Origin: an uncultured Planctomycetaceae bacterium | GTDB lineage: Bacteria > Planctomycetota > Planctomycetia > Pirellulales > Pirellulaceae | Length of the DNA: 24,361 nt | Direction of reading: 5' to 3' | Assembly: GCA_903927685.1 (NCBI GenBank) | Contig: CAIYOB010000681.1 | Coordinates: 1-24,361 of the forward strand | Part shown: positions 14,701 to 22,300 of the stretch, in pieces | Layout: the number at the start of each line of letters is the position of its first letter | Position numbering within the stretch: position 1 is the stretch's first letter | Notes under the pieces: model-generated | Told to the model about the DNA's origin: nothing | What the model saw: the letters and a program-made list of their open reading frames with translations, nothing else | Database searches by the model: none | Program-made: the position numbers and the translations under genes

Positions 14701-15204
14701 AATCCGCCCGATCGTCCAACTGACGCCCCACACGCCTGCCGTGCCAGACGCCGAACTCCCGCCCCCAGTGCTCGGCGCGTTCGGCGCGGGTCTCCCGACC
14801 CCGCCGGACCGCTCGACCGCAGGTCTCCCCTCCGCGCCCGCCGCAACCCTCCCCCGCTGCCCAACCACCATCTCGCCAGATTCCCTGTCCAGCGCAACCT
14901 CGCACTCCGCGCTCGCGTCGTCCCGACCCTCGAACCCGACGCAGCGTTGGACGGCCGGCCCATCGTCTCCAAGCCGGCCCGGCCCTTCGCCGCCGCCGGC
15001 ATGCCATTCGCCCGTCACCGTGTGGATGCCCAGGCCGACAGCCTCCTGCGGCGGGCTGACGAAGTGCGTGCCATCCGCGTCGGCCAGTCGAACCAAGGCC
15101 CCACGCTCGAACCGCGCGGTGAAGCCCGGTGAGTTAATCTCCAGCCCGGACTGCGGTTGGGCGGCCAAGCAGGCCAGCAGGGCGATCGCCGAGGAATCGA
15201 ACAT
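11734..15204 (-). CDS. giant exported DUF6259-like TIM-barrel protein, probable glycoside hydrolase
   Basis: A 1156-aa protein with a short signal-like N-terminus (MFDSSAIALLACLAAQ). GGAG lies seven bases upstream of the ATG at 15204. Residues 20-280 are a beta-rich N-terminal domain interrupted at about 115-160 by low-complexity Gly/Ser sequence. Residues about 295-570 are the TIM barrel, with ALHLDQT (D446) and ALSGEGLNE (E487) as candidate catalytic nucleophile and acid/base, resembling DUF6259 and GH101/GH36-like architectures. Residues 650-690 are four copies of a 12-residue repeat. The C-terminal half carries two related beta-sandwich modules, ending near SYDWARW and NCDWACW. It should act on an extracellular glycan. 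Specificity is not readable. The gene is flanked by a sulfatase upstream and the isomerase/DUF1080 pair downstream, all on the same strand. Confidence 0.72.
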   Translation of the reverse strand: MFDSSAIALLACLAAQPQSGLEINSPGFTARFERGALVRLADADGTHFVSPPQEAVGLGIHTVTGEWHAGGGEGPGRLGDDGPAVQRCVGFEGRDDASAECEVALDRESGEMVVGQRGRVAAGAEGRPAVERSGGVGRPAPNAPSTGGGSSASGTAGVWGVSWTIGRIPLEYAILVPGNSGIRLTADSPGRKHQFDYPLSWEAQLVIVEGADRGFYVWAEDARGRFKRLVVERFRDGWQLTLVTINPAPFDDWTACDSVPWRLGVYRGDWRVAARRYRDWMTGQFQPVPIDQQKPAWVRETRCLVILGLDQALLAELARRLDPAQTVLYVPSWRSAGYDRDYPTYDAVFDTLEPFVQQAHALGFRVMLHVNYFGVDPKHPLYEKFERYQVRDPWGAHERQWWLWDRVEPEIRFAYINPACRAWREYFVGQMAALCRRYQIDALHLDQTLCIYNDHNGLIDGASMIDGNLALHRELRAALPEVALSGEGLNEVTYRYEAFAQRHAWGVNHAEGTWSRGPLGCAHPISSYLFRPYTVINGYLGCAPPTQGQLYAAWNEAYEHWGVIPTLKPERSQLREPTGFSRQFFDEAAFWLGERLEPDLDGPWPAQVAFPFRTADGRRAVRTTDGRFLVQAGPAVKPEATASGASDSFLADASGYEGRSPLAGASGYRGRGPLAGASGYGGRGPLADASGLDAIEISRTVGGVGQVAALGTIPDWRAFDGQRLLGLDPERWYPCFTQPRDDREFHVASLPDDVICEGVFARDELAVFRSRGGQSVVADLVARLDDATCGSQPFDGQASEWLGPGTAADGGSFVDQGDGVLAAHPPWKATWQDAATKATRSGGTGVAFARFAVDLPSAPQLRLISQVALAAGAGKPDRSDGVTFRMAVSAGTTRLETQLHQAAEDLLPIELDLTPLAGQAVTVELSVAPGPKRSASYDWARWTRPRIERRGEAVATLAFGGRGDYGLALDGRGPQPVRRADGLLMVEALQPGSVCLLRQPPPAISLPANLAQQPRTVVFLDDSGRELIRPEHAAVRPERLTVGGVTKTGLFVHPPDHGRTLAYLPLGLPPERAELSCAIGLRDGAESTGVVLAIEVNGRELARRRMLPGAWENLAVDLSAWAGQAVVVCLVTDSDGAFNCDWACWGDPIVRKLGDE
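13134..13258. repeat. 36-bp tandem repeat, 3.5 copies, read in frame
   Basis: Units run 13134-13169, 13170-13205, 13206-13241 and a partial copy from 13242. Shared core is CGCCAGCGAGAGGGC followed by a variable centre and GTAACCCG. Each unit holds an inverted repeat such as AGAGGG-CCCCG-CCCTCT. The length is an exact multiple of three, giving the peptide ADASGYEGRSPL, AGASGYRGRGPL, AGASGYGGRGPL and then ADASG in the giant TIM-barrel protein. It lies in a probable linker between the barrel and the C-terminal modules. Confidence 0.88.
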
Positions 15205-15320
15205 GATGAATCTCCATCAAAACGTCGAGGTGTGACCGAGCCTGCCAAGCACACGGCTGGACCGGATACGCGGCCGCCTTCGGCCTGCCGTTCAATGTCA
15301 AAGTCCTTCCCACGTCGGTC

Positions 15321-16802
15321 CTAGCGTCCCGGTTTCGCTTTCGGCTTGGGGGCCGCGGCGCCCAGCCGTCCGGCTTTGGAGCGGCCGCCTTTCCAGACGT
15401 CATATTGCGGGTCGGCATGCCGGGCGAAGAAGGCGTCCAGCTGGTCAGCCAACTCGCGCTGCTTTTCGGCCACCGTGGGCTGGCCGTACAAGTTGAATCG
15501 CTCGCGCGGGTCGGTTTGCATGTCGTACAACTCGTAAGGCCCGTCCGGGTGCCGCGCGACGTACTTCCAGCGGTCCGTGCGGATCGCGCGTGTGGACTCC
15601 ATTTCGTAGAACGTGACGTTGTCCCAGGGAATCGCTTGCCCGCGCAGCACGGCGGAGAAATCCCGGCCGGGCGACTGGGCCGGGGACTGGTCCCGGAGGC
15701 CCAGATAGCTGAGCGTCGTGGGCAGGAAGTCGTAATTGCTGACCAGCAGGTCGCTGGTCTGGCCGGCAGGGATCTGGCCCGTGTGCCGGAAGATCAGCGG
15801 GATCTGCATCATCAGTTCATGCGCGCCGACGGGCCGCGTGTGGTCGCCCATCCCCCACAGGCCGTTCTGGCCGCCCATCCAGCCTTGGTCCGCCGCAAAG
15901 ACGACCAGTGTCCGCTCGTCCAACTGCAGACGCTTCAGGGTCGCCAGGATTTCGCCCACGCCGTCGTCGACGCCGCTGATTTCGGCGGCCACGCGGCGAA
16001 TCGCCACAGGGTTGTTGAGGAACGCCTTGTTGGCGGCCTGCCAGGGATGCATGGCGTCGCGGGGGAAGCTGAGCAGTTCCTTGTCGGCGTAGTACTCCGC
16101 GTGCCGATTCCGGGCCGGGTTGAGCAGCAGGTTCCCCAACGCGTACGGGCCATTGTAGGCCAGGTACAGGAAGAACGACCGGTCCCGGTTCTGTTCGATG
16201 AACTGGACGCCGTGCTCGGTCCACAGGTCGGTCAGGTACTTGGATTCCTTCCGCTCCTGACCATTTTCCAGCACCGGCACATCGTAGAATTCGGTCGTGT
16301 GCCCGTGCGGCATGGTGATCCAACTGGTAAAGCCCTCCTGGGGCGTCAAGTTCGCCCCCAGGTGCCATTTGCCGCTCAAGCCGCACACGTAGCCCGCCTC
16401 GTGCAACAGCTTGGGCAGCGAGGCGAATTCGCGGATCGTGCAATACGCGTCCGGCCCCATCTGGGCGTTGGGCCGCTCGCCGCCCAGGTAGCTGTGGACG
16501 CCGTGTTGGGACGGAATCAGGCCGGTCAGAAACGTCGCGCGGGTCGGCGAACAGACCGGGTTGCTGCTGAGCGCCCGCGTAAAGCGGATGCCCTCGGCGG
16601 CCAGTCGGTCCATGTTCGGCGTGCGGATGTCGGGGTTGCCGTAGCAGCCCAGCGTCCAGGCCCCGTGGTTGTCCGTCAGGATGAACACGACGTTGGGCCG
16701 GTCCGCCGCGGCGGCGGGGAGCGTGGCGACGACAAGCAACGGCAGGAGGACGCAGCCGAGCGGCCAGGGGAAACGGCGGGAGACAGGCGTTGGGGGTAAC
16801 AT
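15321..16802 (-). CDS. secreted Cys-type sulfatase (S1 family)
   Basis: A 493-aa exported arylsulfatase-family protein with a signal peptide (RRFPWPLGCVLLPLLVVATLPAAAA). The formylglycine signature CSPTRATFLTG begins at C84, and R88 completes CxPxR. GKWHLG at 144-149 supplies K145 and H147. D44 and D305 are calcium-ligand positions. Two deviations stand out: the usual TDD is TDN at 43-45, and the late metal pair reads D305-Q306 where DN or DH is usual. It should remove sulfate esters from a glycan after cysteine-to-formylglycine maturation. The maturase gene is not in this window. AGGAG lies about seven bases upstream of the ATG at 16802. A longer frame to 16958 is not homologous. The C-terminus is Lys/Pro/Ala-rich. 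Confidence 0.88.
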   Translation of the reverse strand: MLPPTPVSRRFPWPLGCVLLPLLVVATLPAAAADRPNVVFILTDNHGAWTLGCYGNPDIRTPNMDRLAAEGIRFTRALSSNPVCSPTRATFLTGLIPSQHGVHSYLGGERPNAQMGPDAYCTIREFASLPKLLHEAGYVCGLSGKWHLGANLTPQEGFTSWITMPHGHTTEFYDVPVLENGQERKESKYLTDLWTEHGVQFIEQNRDRSFFLYLAYNGPYALGNLLLNPARNRHAEYYADKELLSFPRDAMHPWQAANKAFLNNPVAIRRVAAEISGVDDGVGEILATLKRLQLDERTLVVFAADQGWMGGQNGLWGMGDHTRPVGAHELMMQIPLIFRHTGQIPAGQTSDLLVSNYDFLPTTLSYLGLRDQSPAQSPGRDFSAVLRGQAIPWDNVTFYEMESTRAIRTDRWKYVARHPDGPYELYDMQTDPRERFNLYGQPTVAEKQRELADQLDAFFARHADPQYDVWKGGRSKAGRLGAAAPKPKAKPGR

Positions 16803-16860
16803 GACAATCTCCTGGAGATTAGTCGCAGCGATCGCAGGCCACGGGTCCGACCCACGGGGC

Positions 16861-16870
16861 ACGTTAACGT
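16861..16870. promoter_or_regulatory. perfect 10-bp palindrome ACGTTAACGT
   Basis: An AT-containing perfect palindrome in the divergent region between the sulfatase and dipeptidase genes, 59 bases upstream of the sulfatase start. It could be a regulator-binding site, but it is short and no matching second copy was noticed. Confidence 0.2.
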
Positions 16871-16910
16871 ACCACAGCGCGACTGGAGGATGCAACGAAT
16901 ATCGCCGGAT

Positions 16911-16939
16911 CTGGCTCCCGGGCCGGACTCCGCTATAAT
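16911..16939 (+). promoter_or_regulatory. probable sigma70-type promoter of the dipeptidase gene
   Basis: A perfect TATAAT at 16934-16939 is striking in this GC-rich sequence. Seventeen bases upstream is CTGGCT (16911-16916), only a three-of-six match to TTGACA. Transcription would start near 16946, leaving a leader of about 76 bases before the GTG at 17022. Confidence 0.45.
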
Positions 16940-17021
16940 CCGCCCGGAGTGTCCCCATGTCGCGCCGGCGTCACGTTTGACGCCCGGCATCGCTGGAAAC
17001 CGGATCCGACGGAGACTACCC

Positions 17022-18596
17022 GTGAGAATACCAGTCCATGCAGTCTGCCTTTCGTTCGGGCTACTAATCAGTGTGCTGCTGACCGCCGACGGCCTGCCCT
17101 GTACTTCGATCATGGTCGGGCGCCGAGCTTCGACGGACGGCTCGGTGATGACCTCGCACACGTGCGACAGCCATCGCACCGGTTCGTCGATTGTCGTGGT
17201 GCCGCGGGCCCAGCATCCGCCGGGCAGCGTCGTGGGCCTGACCAAACGCTGTGACGACGACAGCGGACCGATGCCGAGATACGGGCGAACGCCCACGGGC
17301 TCGATTCCGCAAGTCGCCGAGACGTACGCCTATCTGGCGCCGGCCTACGCGTGTCTGAACGAACGGCAGCTGGCCATCGGTGAATCGACCTTCGAGGGCC
17401 GCGAGGAATTGGCCAGCGACAAGGGCTTGATCGACTGCGAGACGCTGACGCGGCTGCTGCTGGAACGCGCCGCGACTGCCCGTGAAGCGATCCGCATCGC
17501 CGGCGAATTGCTCCAGCAGCACGGCTGGTGCGACCTGGGCGAAGCCCTGACGATCGCCGATCCGCAGGAGGTCTGGGTGCTGGAAATCGTCGGGCCCGGC
17601 AAGGACCAGGTCGGGGCGGTCTGGGCGGCGCAGCGCGTCCCGGATGACCACGTGTGTGTGGTCGCCAACGCGGCGCGGATCGGCGAACTCGACTTGGGCA
17701 ACCCGGACTTTTTCCTGGCCTCGGAGAATGTCACCCGCGTCGCGCAGGAACGCGGCTATTGGGATCCTGCCAGCGGTCGCCCGTTTCGCTTCTACGAGGC
17801 CTACAACCCCGACGGCCGCACGAGCTACGCCTGCACGCGCCGCGAGTGGCGGGTGCTCGACTTGCTGGCCCCTGCGCTCAAGCTGCACCCCAACAGCGAC
17901 GTGTTCCCGTTCTCCATCAAGCCGGAGGCCCCGGTCGGGCCGGAGAAGATCATGGAGCTGTTCCGCGACACGTTCGAGGGCACGGACTTTGACATGGTCA
18001 AGGACCTGACCGTGACGGCGGAGGACGGCAAGACGGTGAAGAGCCCGCTGGCCAATCCGTTCATGCCGTACGAGATGAACAAGTTGTTCAAGATCAACGG
18101 CGGCTGGGGGTGGCGCGGCGAGCGGCCGCTGGCTCGCTGGTACTGCATGTACGCGACGGTCACCCAGTCCCGTTCCTGGCTGCCGGATCCAGTGGGCGGA
18201 TTGGTCTGGTTTGGCTACGGCAATCCGGCGGTCACGACGTACGTGCCCCTGTATGCCGGCATCACCGACCTGCCGGAGGATTTCGAGGCGGACGGGCGGA
18301 CCACCGGTTTTGGCCGGCGGGCTGCCTGGTGGGCGTTCAAACGCGCCGGCACTATCGCGGCCCAACGCTGGGGCGAGATGCGCGTGGACGTCGCCGCGAT
18401 CCGCGATCCGCTCCAGCAGCAATGGCTGGCCGCCCAGGCCGACGTCGGGGCGCGGACCGCGGAACTACTGAAGACCGATTCGACCGCCGCCCGCGCATTC
18501 CTGACGGAAACCACGCGTGAGGCTTGCGCCCGAGCCACCGAGGCCTACTGGACGCTGGGCGATCGCCTGTGGGAGAAGTATGATGAGAAGTGGTGA
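17022..18596 (+). CDS. exported C69-family dipeptidase
   Basis: A 524-aa N-terminal-nucleophile peptidase of family C69 (PepD-like). The start is taken as GTG at 17022 because GGAG lies seven bases upstream and the following residues form a signal peptide (HAVCLSFGLLISVLLTADGLP). Cleavage would expose C27 in CTSIMVGRRASTDGS, the expected catalytic nucleophile that becomes the mature N-terminus. Other family features include VVANAARIGELD and TRREWRVLDLL. A longer frame starting at 16890 would cover the promoter and adds non-homologous residues. It should hydrolyse dipeptides or short peptides outside the cytoplasm, perhaps as scavenging. The next gene overlaps or closely follows it, suggesting one transcript. 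Confidence 0.85.
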   Translation: MRIPVHAVCLSFGLLISVLLTADGLPCTSIMVGRRASTDGSVMTSHTCDSHRTGSSIVVVPRAQHPPGSVVGLTKRCDDDSGPMPRYGRTPTGSIPQVAETYAYLAPAYACLNERQLAIGESTFEGREELASDKGLIDCETLTRLLLERAATAREAIRIAGELLQQHGWCDLGEALTIADPQEVWVLEIVGPGKDQVGAVWAAQRVPDDHVCVVANAARIGELDLGNPDFFLASENVTRVAQERGYWDPASGRPFRFYEAYNPDGRTSYACTRREWRVLDLLAPALKLHPNSDVFPFSIKPEAPVGPEKIMELFRDTFEGTDFDMVKDLTVTAEDGKTVKSPLANPFMPYEMNKLFKINGGWGWRGERPLARWYCMYATVTQSRSWLPDPVGGLVWFGYGNPAVTTYVPLYAGITDLPEDFEADGRTTGFGRRAAWWAFKRAGTIAAQRWGEMRVDVAAIRDPLQQQWLAAQADVGARTAELLKTDSTAARAFLTETTREACARATEAYWTLGDRLWEKYDEKW

Positions 18597-18625
18597 TGCA
18601 CGCACCAAGACGAAAGGGCTCGACC

Positions 18626-19267
18626 ATGACCACAGCGATTGACTACGAAATCCGGAGGCTAACGCCCGAGATGGCCGGGATGCGGATGTCGCCGGAGGAG
18701 TTCGACGCGGTTGAAGAATGGGACGAAGATTACATCTATGAACTGGTCGAAGGAGTGCTCGTTGTGGTTCCGCCGGTTTCGGAAAACGAACGTGGTCCGA
18801 ACGAAATGCTGGGCTACCTGCTGCTCGACTACAAAGAACATCATCCCCAGGGCTCTGCCCTCGACCTGACCCTGCCGGAGAACCAGATCAAGACCCCCCG
18901 CAGCCGGCGGCGTGCCGATCGCGTGATCTGGACCGGCCTGGGCCGCCTGCCCAATGCCAGAAAGCACCGGCCCACAATCGCCATCGAGTTCGTCTCGGCG
19001 GGCAAACGTAGCGTCCAGCGGGATTACGTCCAGAAACGCGACGAATACCTCGTCGCGGGCCTCCAGGAGTACTGGATCATCGACCGTTTCCGCCGCCGGA
19101 TGACGGTGTACCGCCGCGACGGCGACGAGGTGGTCGAGTTGATCGTCCGAGAGGAGGAATTGTATCGCACCCCGCTGTTGCCGGGATTCGAGCTACCGCT
19201 GGGTCGGCTTCTGGAACTGTCCGACGCGCTCGAACAAGCCGAAGCGGATGACAATGACTTGGCGTGA
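18626..19267 (+). CDS. Uma2-family (PD-(D/E)XK-type) putative endonuclease
   Basis: A 213-aa protein of the Uma2/DUF820 family. The nuclease-like core is visible: YELVEGVLVVVPP (38-50), RADRVIW with D98, IAIEFVS with E121, then RDYVQKRDEYLVAGLQEYWIID (132-153) with K137, Y141, G145, E148 and D153. The fold is that of restriction endonucleases. The biological role is unproven, and such genes are often multicopy in planctomycetes and cyanobacteria. ATG at 18626 has AAAGGG about eight bases upstream. An alternative ATG at 18596 overlaps the dipeptidase stop as TGATG and would add ten residues. No cognate methyltransferase or transposase is adjacent. Confidence 0.85.
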   Translation: MTTAIDYEIRRLTPEMAGMRMSPEEFDAVEEWDEDYIYELVEGVLVVVPPVSENERGPNEMLGYLLLDYKEHHPQGSALDLTLPENQIKTPRSRRRADRVIWTGLGRLPNARKHRPTIAIEFVSAGKRSVQRDYVQKRDEYLVAGLQEYWIIDRFRRRMTVYRRDGDEVVELIVREEELYRTPLLPGFELPLGRLLELSDALEQAEADDNDLA

Positions 19268-19325
19268 TGGCACGGAGCGATCAGGCTGCGCCGAATGTCG
19301 GGTCCTGGGTCGCTCACGTCGGTCG

Positions 19326-22300
19326 TCACGGCACACTGGTCAGCGACAGGATCGCCAGGCTGGTGGCAACCAGCGGAGGCTCGGCCGCCTGGCCTTGCCA
19401 GCTGCCGGCATCGACGTCTTGAAGTCTGAGCAGGAGCGGCAGGGCCTGTTCGCGCCACGCCAAGTCGCCGATCCGCCGATGGTCCGTCAAGCTCGCCGCC
19501 AAGCCCAGCGCCTGCAGCGAGTAGAATTGCCAGGGGGAACCCCGCCCTAACTGCTCGACGGAAAACCGTTCGTCGTGCCACCGCCATGCCCGTTGGATCG
19601 CCGCGTCGATCGCGTGCTGCGCCGCCTCGTCAGCCGCCGCACGGCGTGCGGCCGCCAAGGAGGCGATTCCTGCCAGCGTCATGGACACGGTGCCTGCGCC
19701 GACTTGCGGCATGTAGCCCCAGGAACCGTTCTCTTGTTGCGATCGCAGCCAGTACCCGGCGGCGGCTTGCCAAGTCGCCTCGGGGGCCGGTACGCCGGCG
19801 CGAGCGGCTTCGTCCAGCGCCCAGACGGCGAACCGCGTGTTCGAGCCGTCGCTCCGTAGAGACCGTTGTGGGCCGTAGGACCAGCCCCCGCTCGCCTCCC
19901 CTTCCGCCGTCTGGGTCTCGGCCAGCCAAGCGACGTTCTTCCGGATGACCTCGCGGTGCTTCGTCGGGTCCGCCGCACACAGGGCGACCGTGTGCAGCGC
20001 GACCGAGTAGGTGAACTCGGGCCGGACCTGCTGCAGCCGGTCGAGCGATTCCTTCACGGCCGCGTCGTCCCGAGTCCGCCCGGCGCGCAACAGGGCCAGG
20101 GCACACAGGGCGGTCATGCCGTCCCGATAGGCCCCCGCGGTTGGCCCCGACCGCCACCCGCCGTCGCTCGCCCGCTGGCTCTCGATAAACGCCGCGGCTC
20201 GCGCCAACGCCGCTGGCAGCGGATCTTGGAGATGAGGGAGATTCGCCGTCGGCGGGCCCTCGCTGGGGACGGCGGATCCCGCGTCTCTCGAAGAAGCCGG
20301 GCGGATCCAGGCCGGTTCGAGGAACTCGGAGCGGATTCGCTCTTGGTCCGCGGTCAGAAAGGCACCGTGGTCGCGATTCCAGTACTCGTAGACCTTCGCG
20401 CGCGACTGGGGATCGGTGATCTTGAACCGGCCCTGCTGCTCCTGCGTTTCCAGGAACGTGCGCATGGCGTCGAAGGCTTCCACTCCCCCTTGCTGCCAGA
20501 GAATGCGGCCGCCGCCAAAGTGGTCGTACAGGTGCTTCTGGAGCTTCCAGCCGTTCAGCATGAACGTCGCGAACATCCGCCCGGGCGGATCCAGTTGCAG
20601 CTGCAAGCCGTTGCGTTTCCCTTTCAGTTGCCGCCGCTCGTCCGCGCTCAGATCCGCCTGGGCGATGCGTGCGTCGAGGGACTTGAGCTGTTCGCGAAGT
20701 TCGACGTCTCGGCCCTCGGCTGCGAGCCGCTCGCGGTGCTGCCTGTCAAAGAACTCCGTGGCATAACGGATCTCCTCTTCGGTGGGCGTGATCTCGGCGC
20801 GATGCGCGGCCGCATACTGCTCGATCACGGAGGCCAACAGCTTGCCCAACTTGTCGCCATCGACCTCGTCTCGATAGACCGGTCTGCCGAGGACTTCGCC
20901 GACCTGCTCGCGGTTTGGCTGCCCAGCCGGTTCGTCCGCGGGCTTGGCACTGCCGCCCTCGGGCGCCTCGCCGGGATCAAGCCTGAGCCGGAGGGAAGTC
21001 GCTTGCAAGCGTGTGCCACTCGCCGTCCGGAGGGAAGTCACTCCCACGCGTGTGCCAGTCGCGGCATTCAGTTTCTGCTGGGATGCTCCGAGTCGGAGGG
21101 CTTGCTTCCAATTCACCCCGGCGCCGAGCACCTGCAACTCGAACCGCTCGGCCACGATTTCGGTGTCACCTTGACGGACGGACAGGTCTGCCTCGCCGGC
21201 CGCAAAGTGGAACGGGCCGCTGGCCCAGGCATTCCACGGCGGCTCGCGCTTGGCGGGCTCGACCAGGATCTGGAACGCGAACATGGTTGGGATCTCGGAG
21301 ATCGAGAAACGGCCCTTGTCGTCCGTCTTGACACTGGCGATCACGCTGGACGAAGGCGGCAATTCCTCGCCCGTCAGCGAAACCCCATAGCCCGCCAATG
21401 GCCGGTTGTCCTGGTCGATCAGCGTGCCCGCGAGTCGTGCCGCGGGGAGCATGACGAAGTCCAGTCGCCTGGTCTGGCCGGGGAGGATGACGTCGTCCTT
21501 GGTCTTCTTCCCCCAGCCAATCTCGCCCTCGGGCAGTCTCCTGGCCATCAACAGATCGCCTTGCCGCGATAGATTCCTTTCGAAGTACCCGGGCTTGCGT
21601 GCCGAGATGGTCGCACCCTGCAGCTCGATTCCGTCCGTAAAACGCAAACCGGGACCGAAATTGAAGCGATACTCGCCGTCGGCACCCGTCTCCGCCTTGC
21701 CGGTTCGGAACGCCGTCCCCATTCCCGTGTGCGCCGAGACCACGACACCCGCCAGCGGCCTGCCCGCTTCGTCGACGACGCGGCCTGCCACCGACCAGGC
21801 CTCAGCAGGCCGGGCGGCGGGCGACGGTTCTGTGGAGCCTTGCTGTCCTCCGGCGTCGCTACGGCTGGGCTGTTCGACTGCGACGGCCGCAGGCTCGTTC
21901 ACAGCGCCGCCTGGTTCGGCAGCGTGCGTCGCCGCATCCCGTTCGCTCGGCTGATCGCTCGCCGATCCGACTCCGACCCACAGAGCCGTCGCGGCCAGCA
22001 GCGTGCAAGTCATTCCCAGACTGAGCAGCGGCCAGCGATCGCCCCAATTCAATGCGGCCCGATCCGGGCCAGCCGCGGCAATCCGCCGGACGCGTGCGAG
22101 CAGGGAACCATCGGTGACGCCCACCGCCAGCAACGGGCTTGGACCGCGCGATTCCTCGACAGCCACCAGGGCCCGGCCGTATTCGACGCGATCGCCCAGC
22201 ACCTGGACCACCAGGTCGTCGCAGCAGTGCTCGCGCTCGACACGGATCCGCCGCGACAACCACCACACGGCCGGATGGTAGAAGAAGACCGTCTCCACCA

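Noticed and set aside
12502..15132. Very long plus-strand open frame of about 876 codons opposite the giant TIM-barrel gene
   Set aside because: It is the antisense shadow of a gene with recognisable barrel motifs. Its translation is Arg/Pro/Ala-rich without domains, as expected in GC-rich DNA with few stop codons. The same holds for long antisense frames at 8109-9833, 3282-4856, 5139-6341, 15405-16799 and 19866-21572.
15272..15285. Small hairpin GGCCG-CCTT-CGGCC between the sulfatase and giant protein genes
   Set aside because: A five-base stem in GC-rich sequence without a T-tract is not enough to call a terminator.
16890..17021. Upstream ATG extension of the C69 dipeptidase
   Set aside because: It would place 44 non-homologous residues before the signal peptide and cover the TATAAT promoter, whereas the GTG at 17022 has a well-spaced ribosome-binding site.
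18626..19267. Uma2 gene as part of a restriction-modification or transposon system
   Set aside because: No methyltransferase partner, transposase, inverted termini or target duplication is visible around it.
19275..19315. Inverted repeat (GAGCGATC / GGTCGCTC) between the Uma2 and M56 genes as a terminator
   Set aside because: The stem is only eight pairs with one G-T and the loop is about 25 bases, with no T-tract. It could easily arise by chance.
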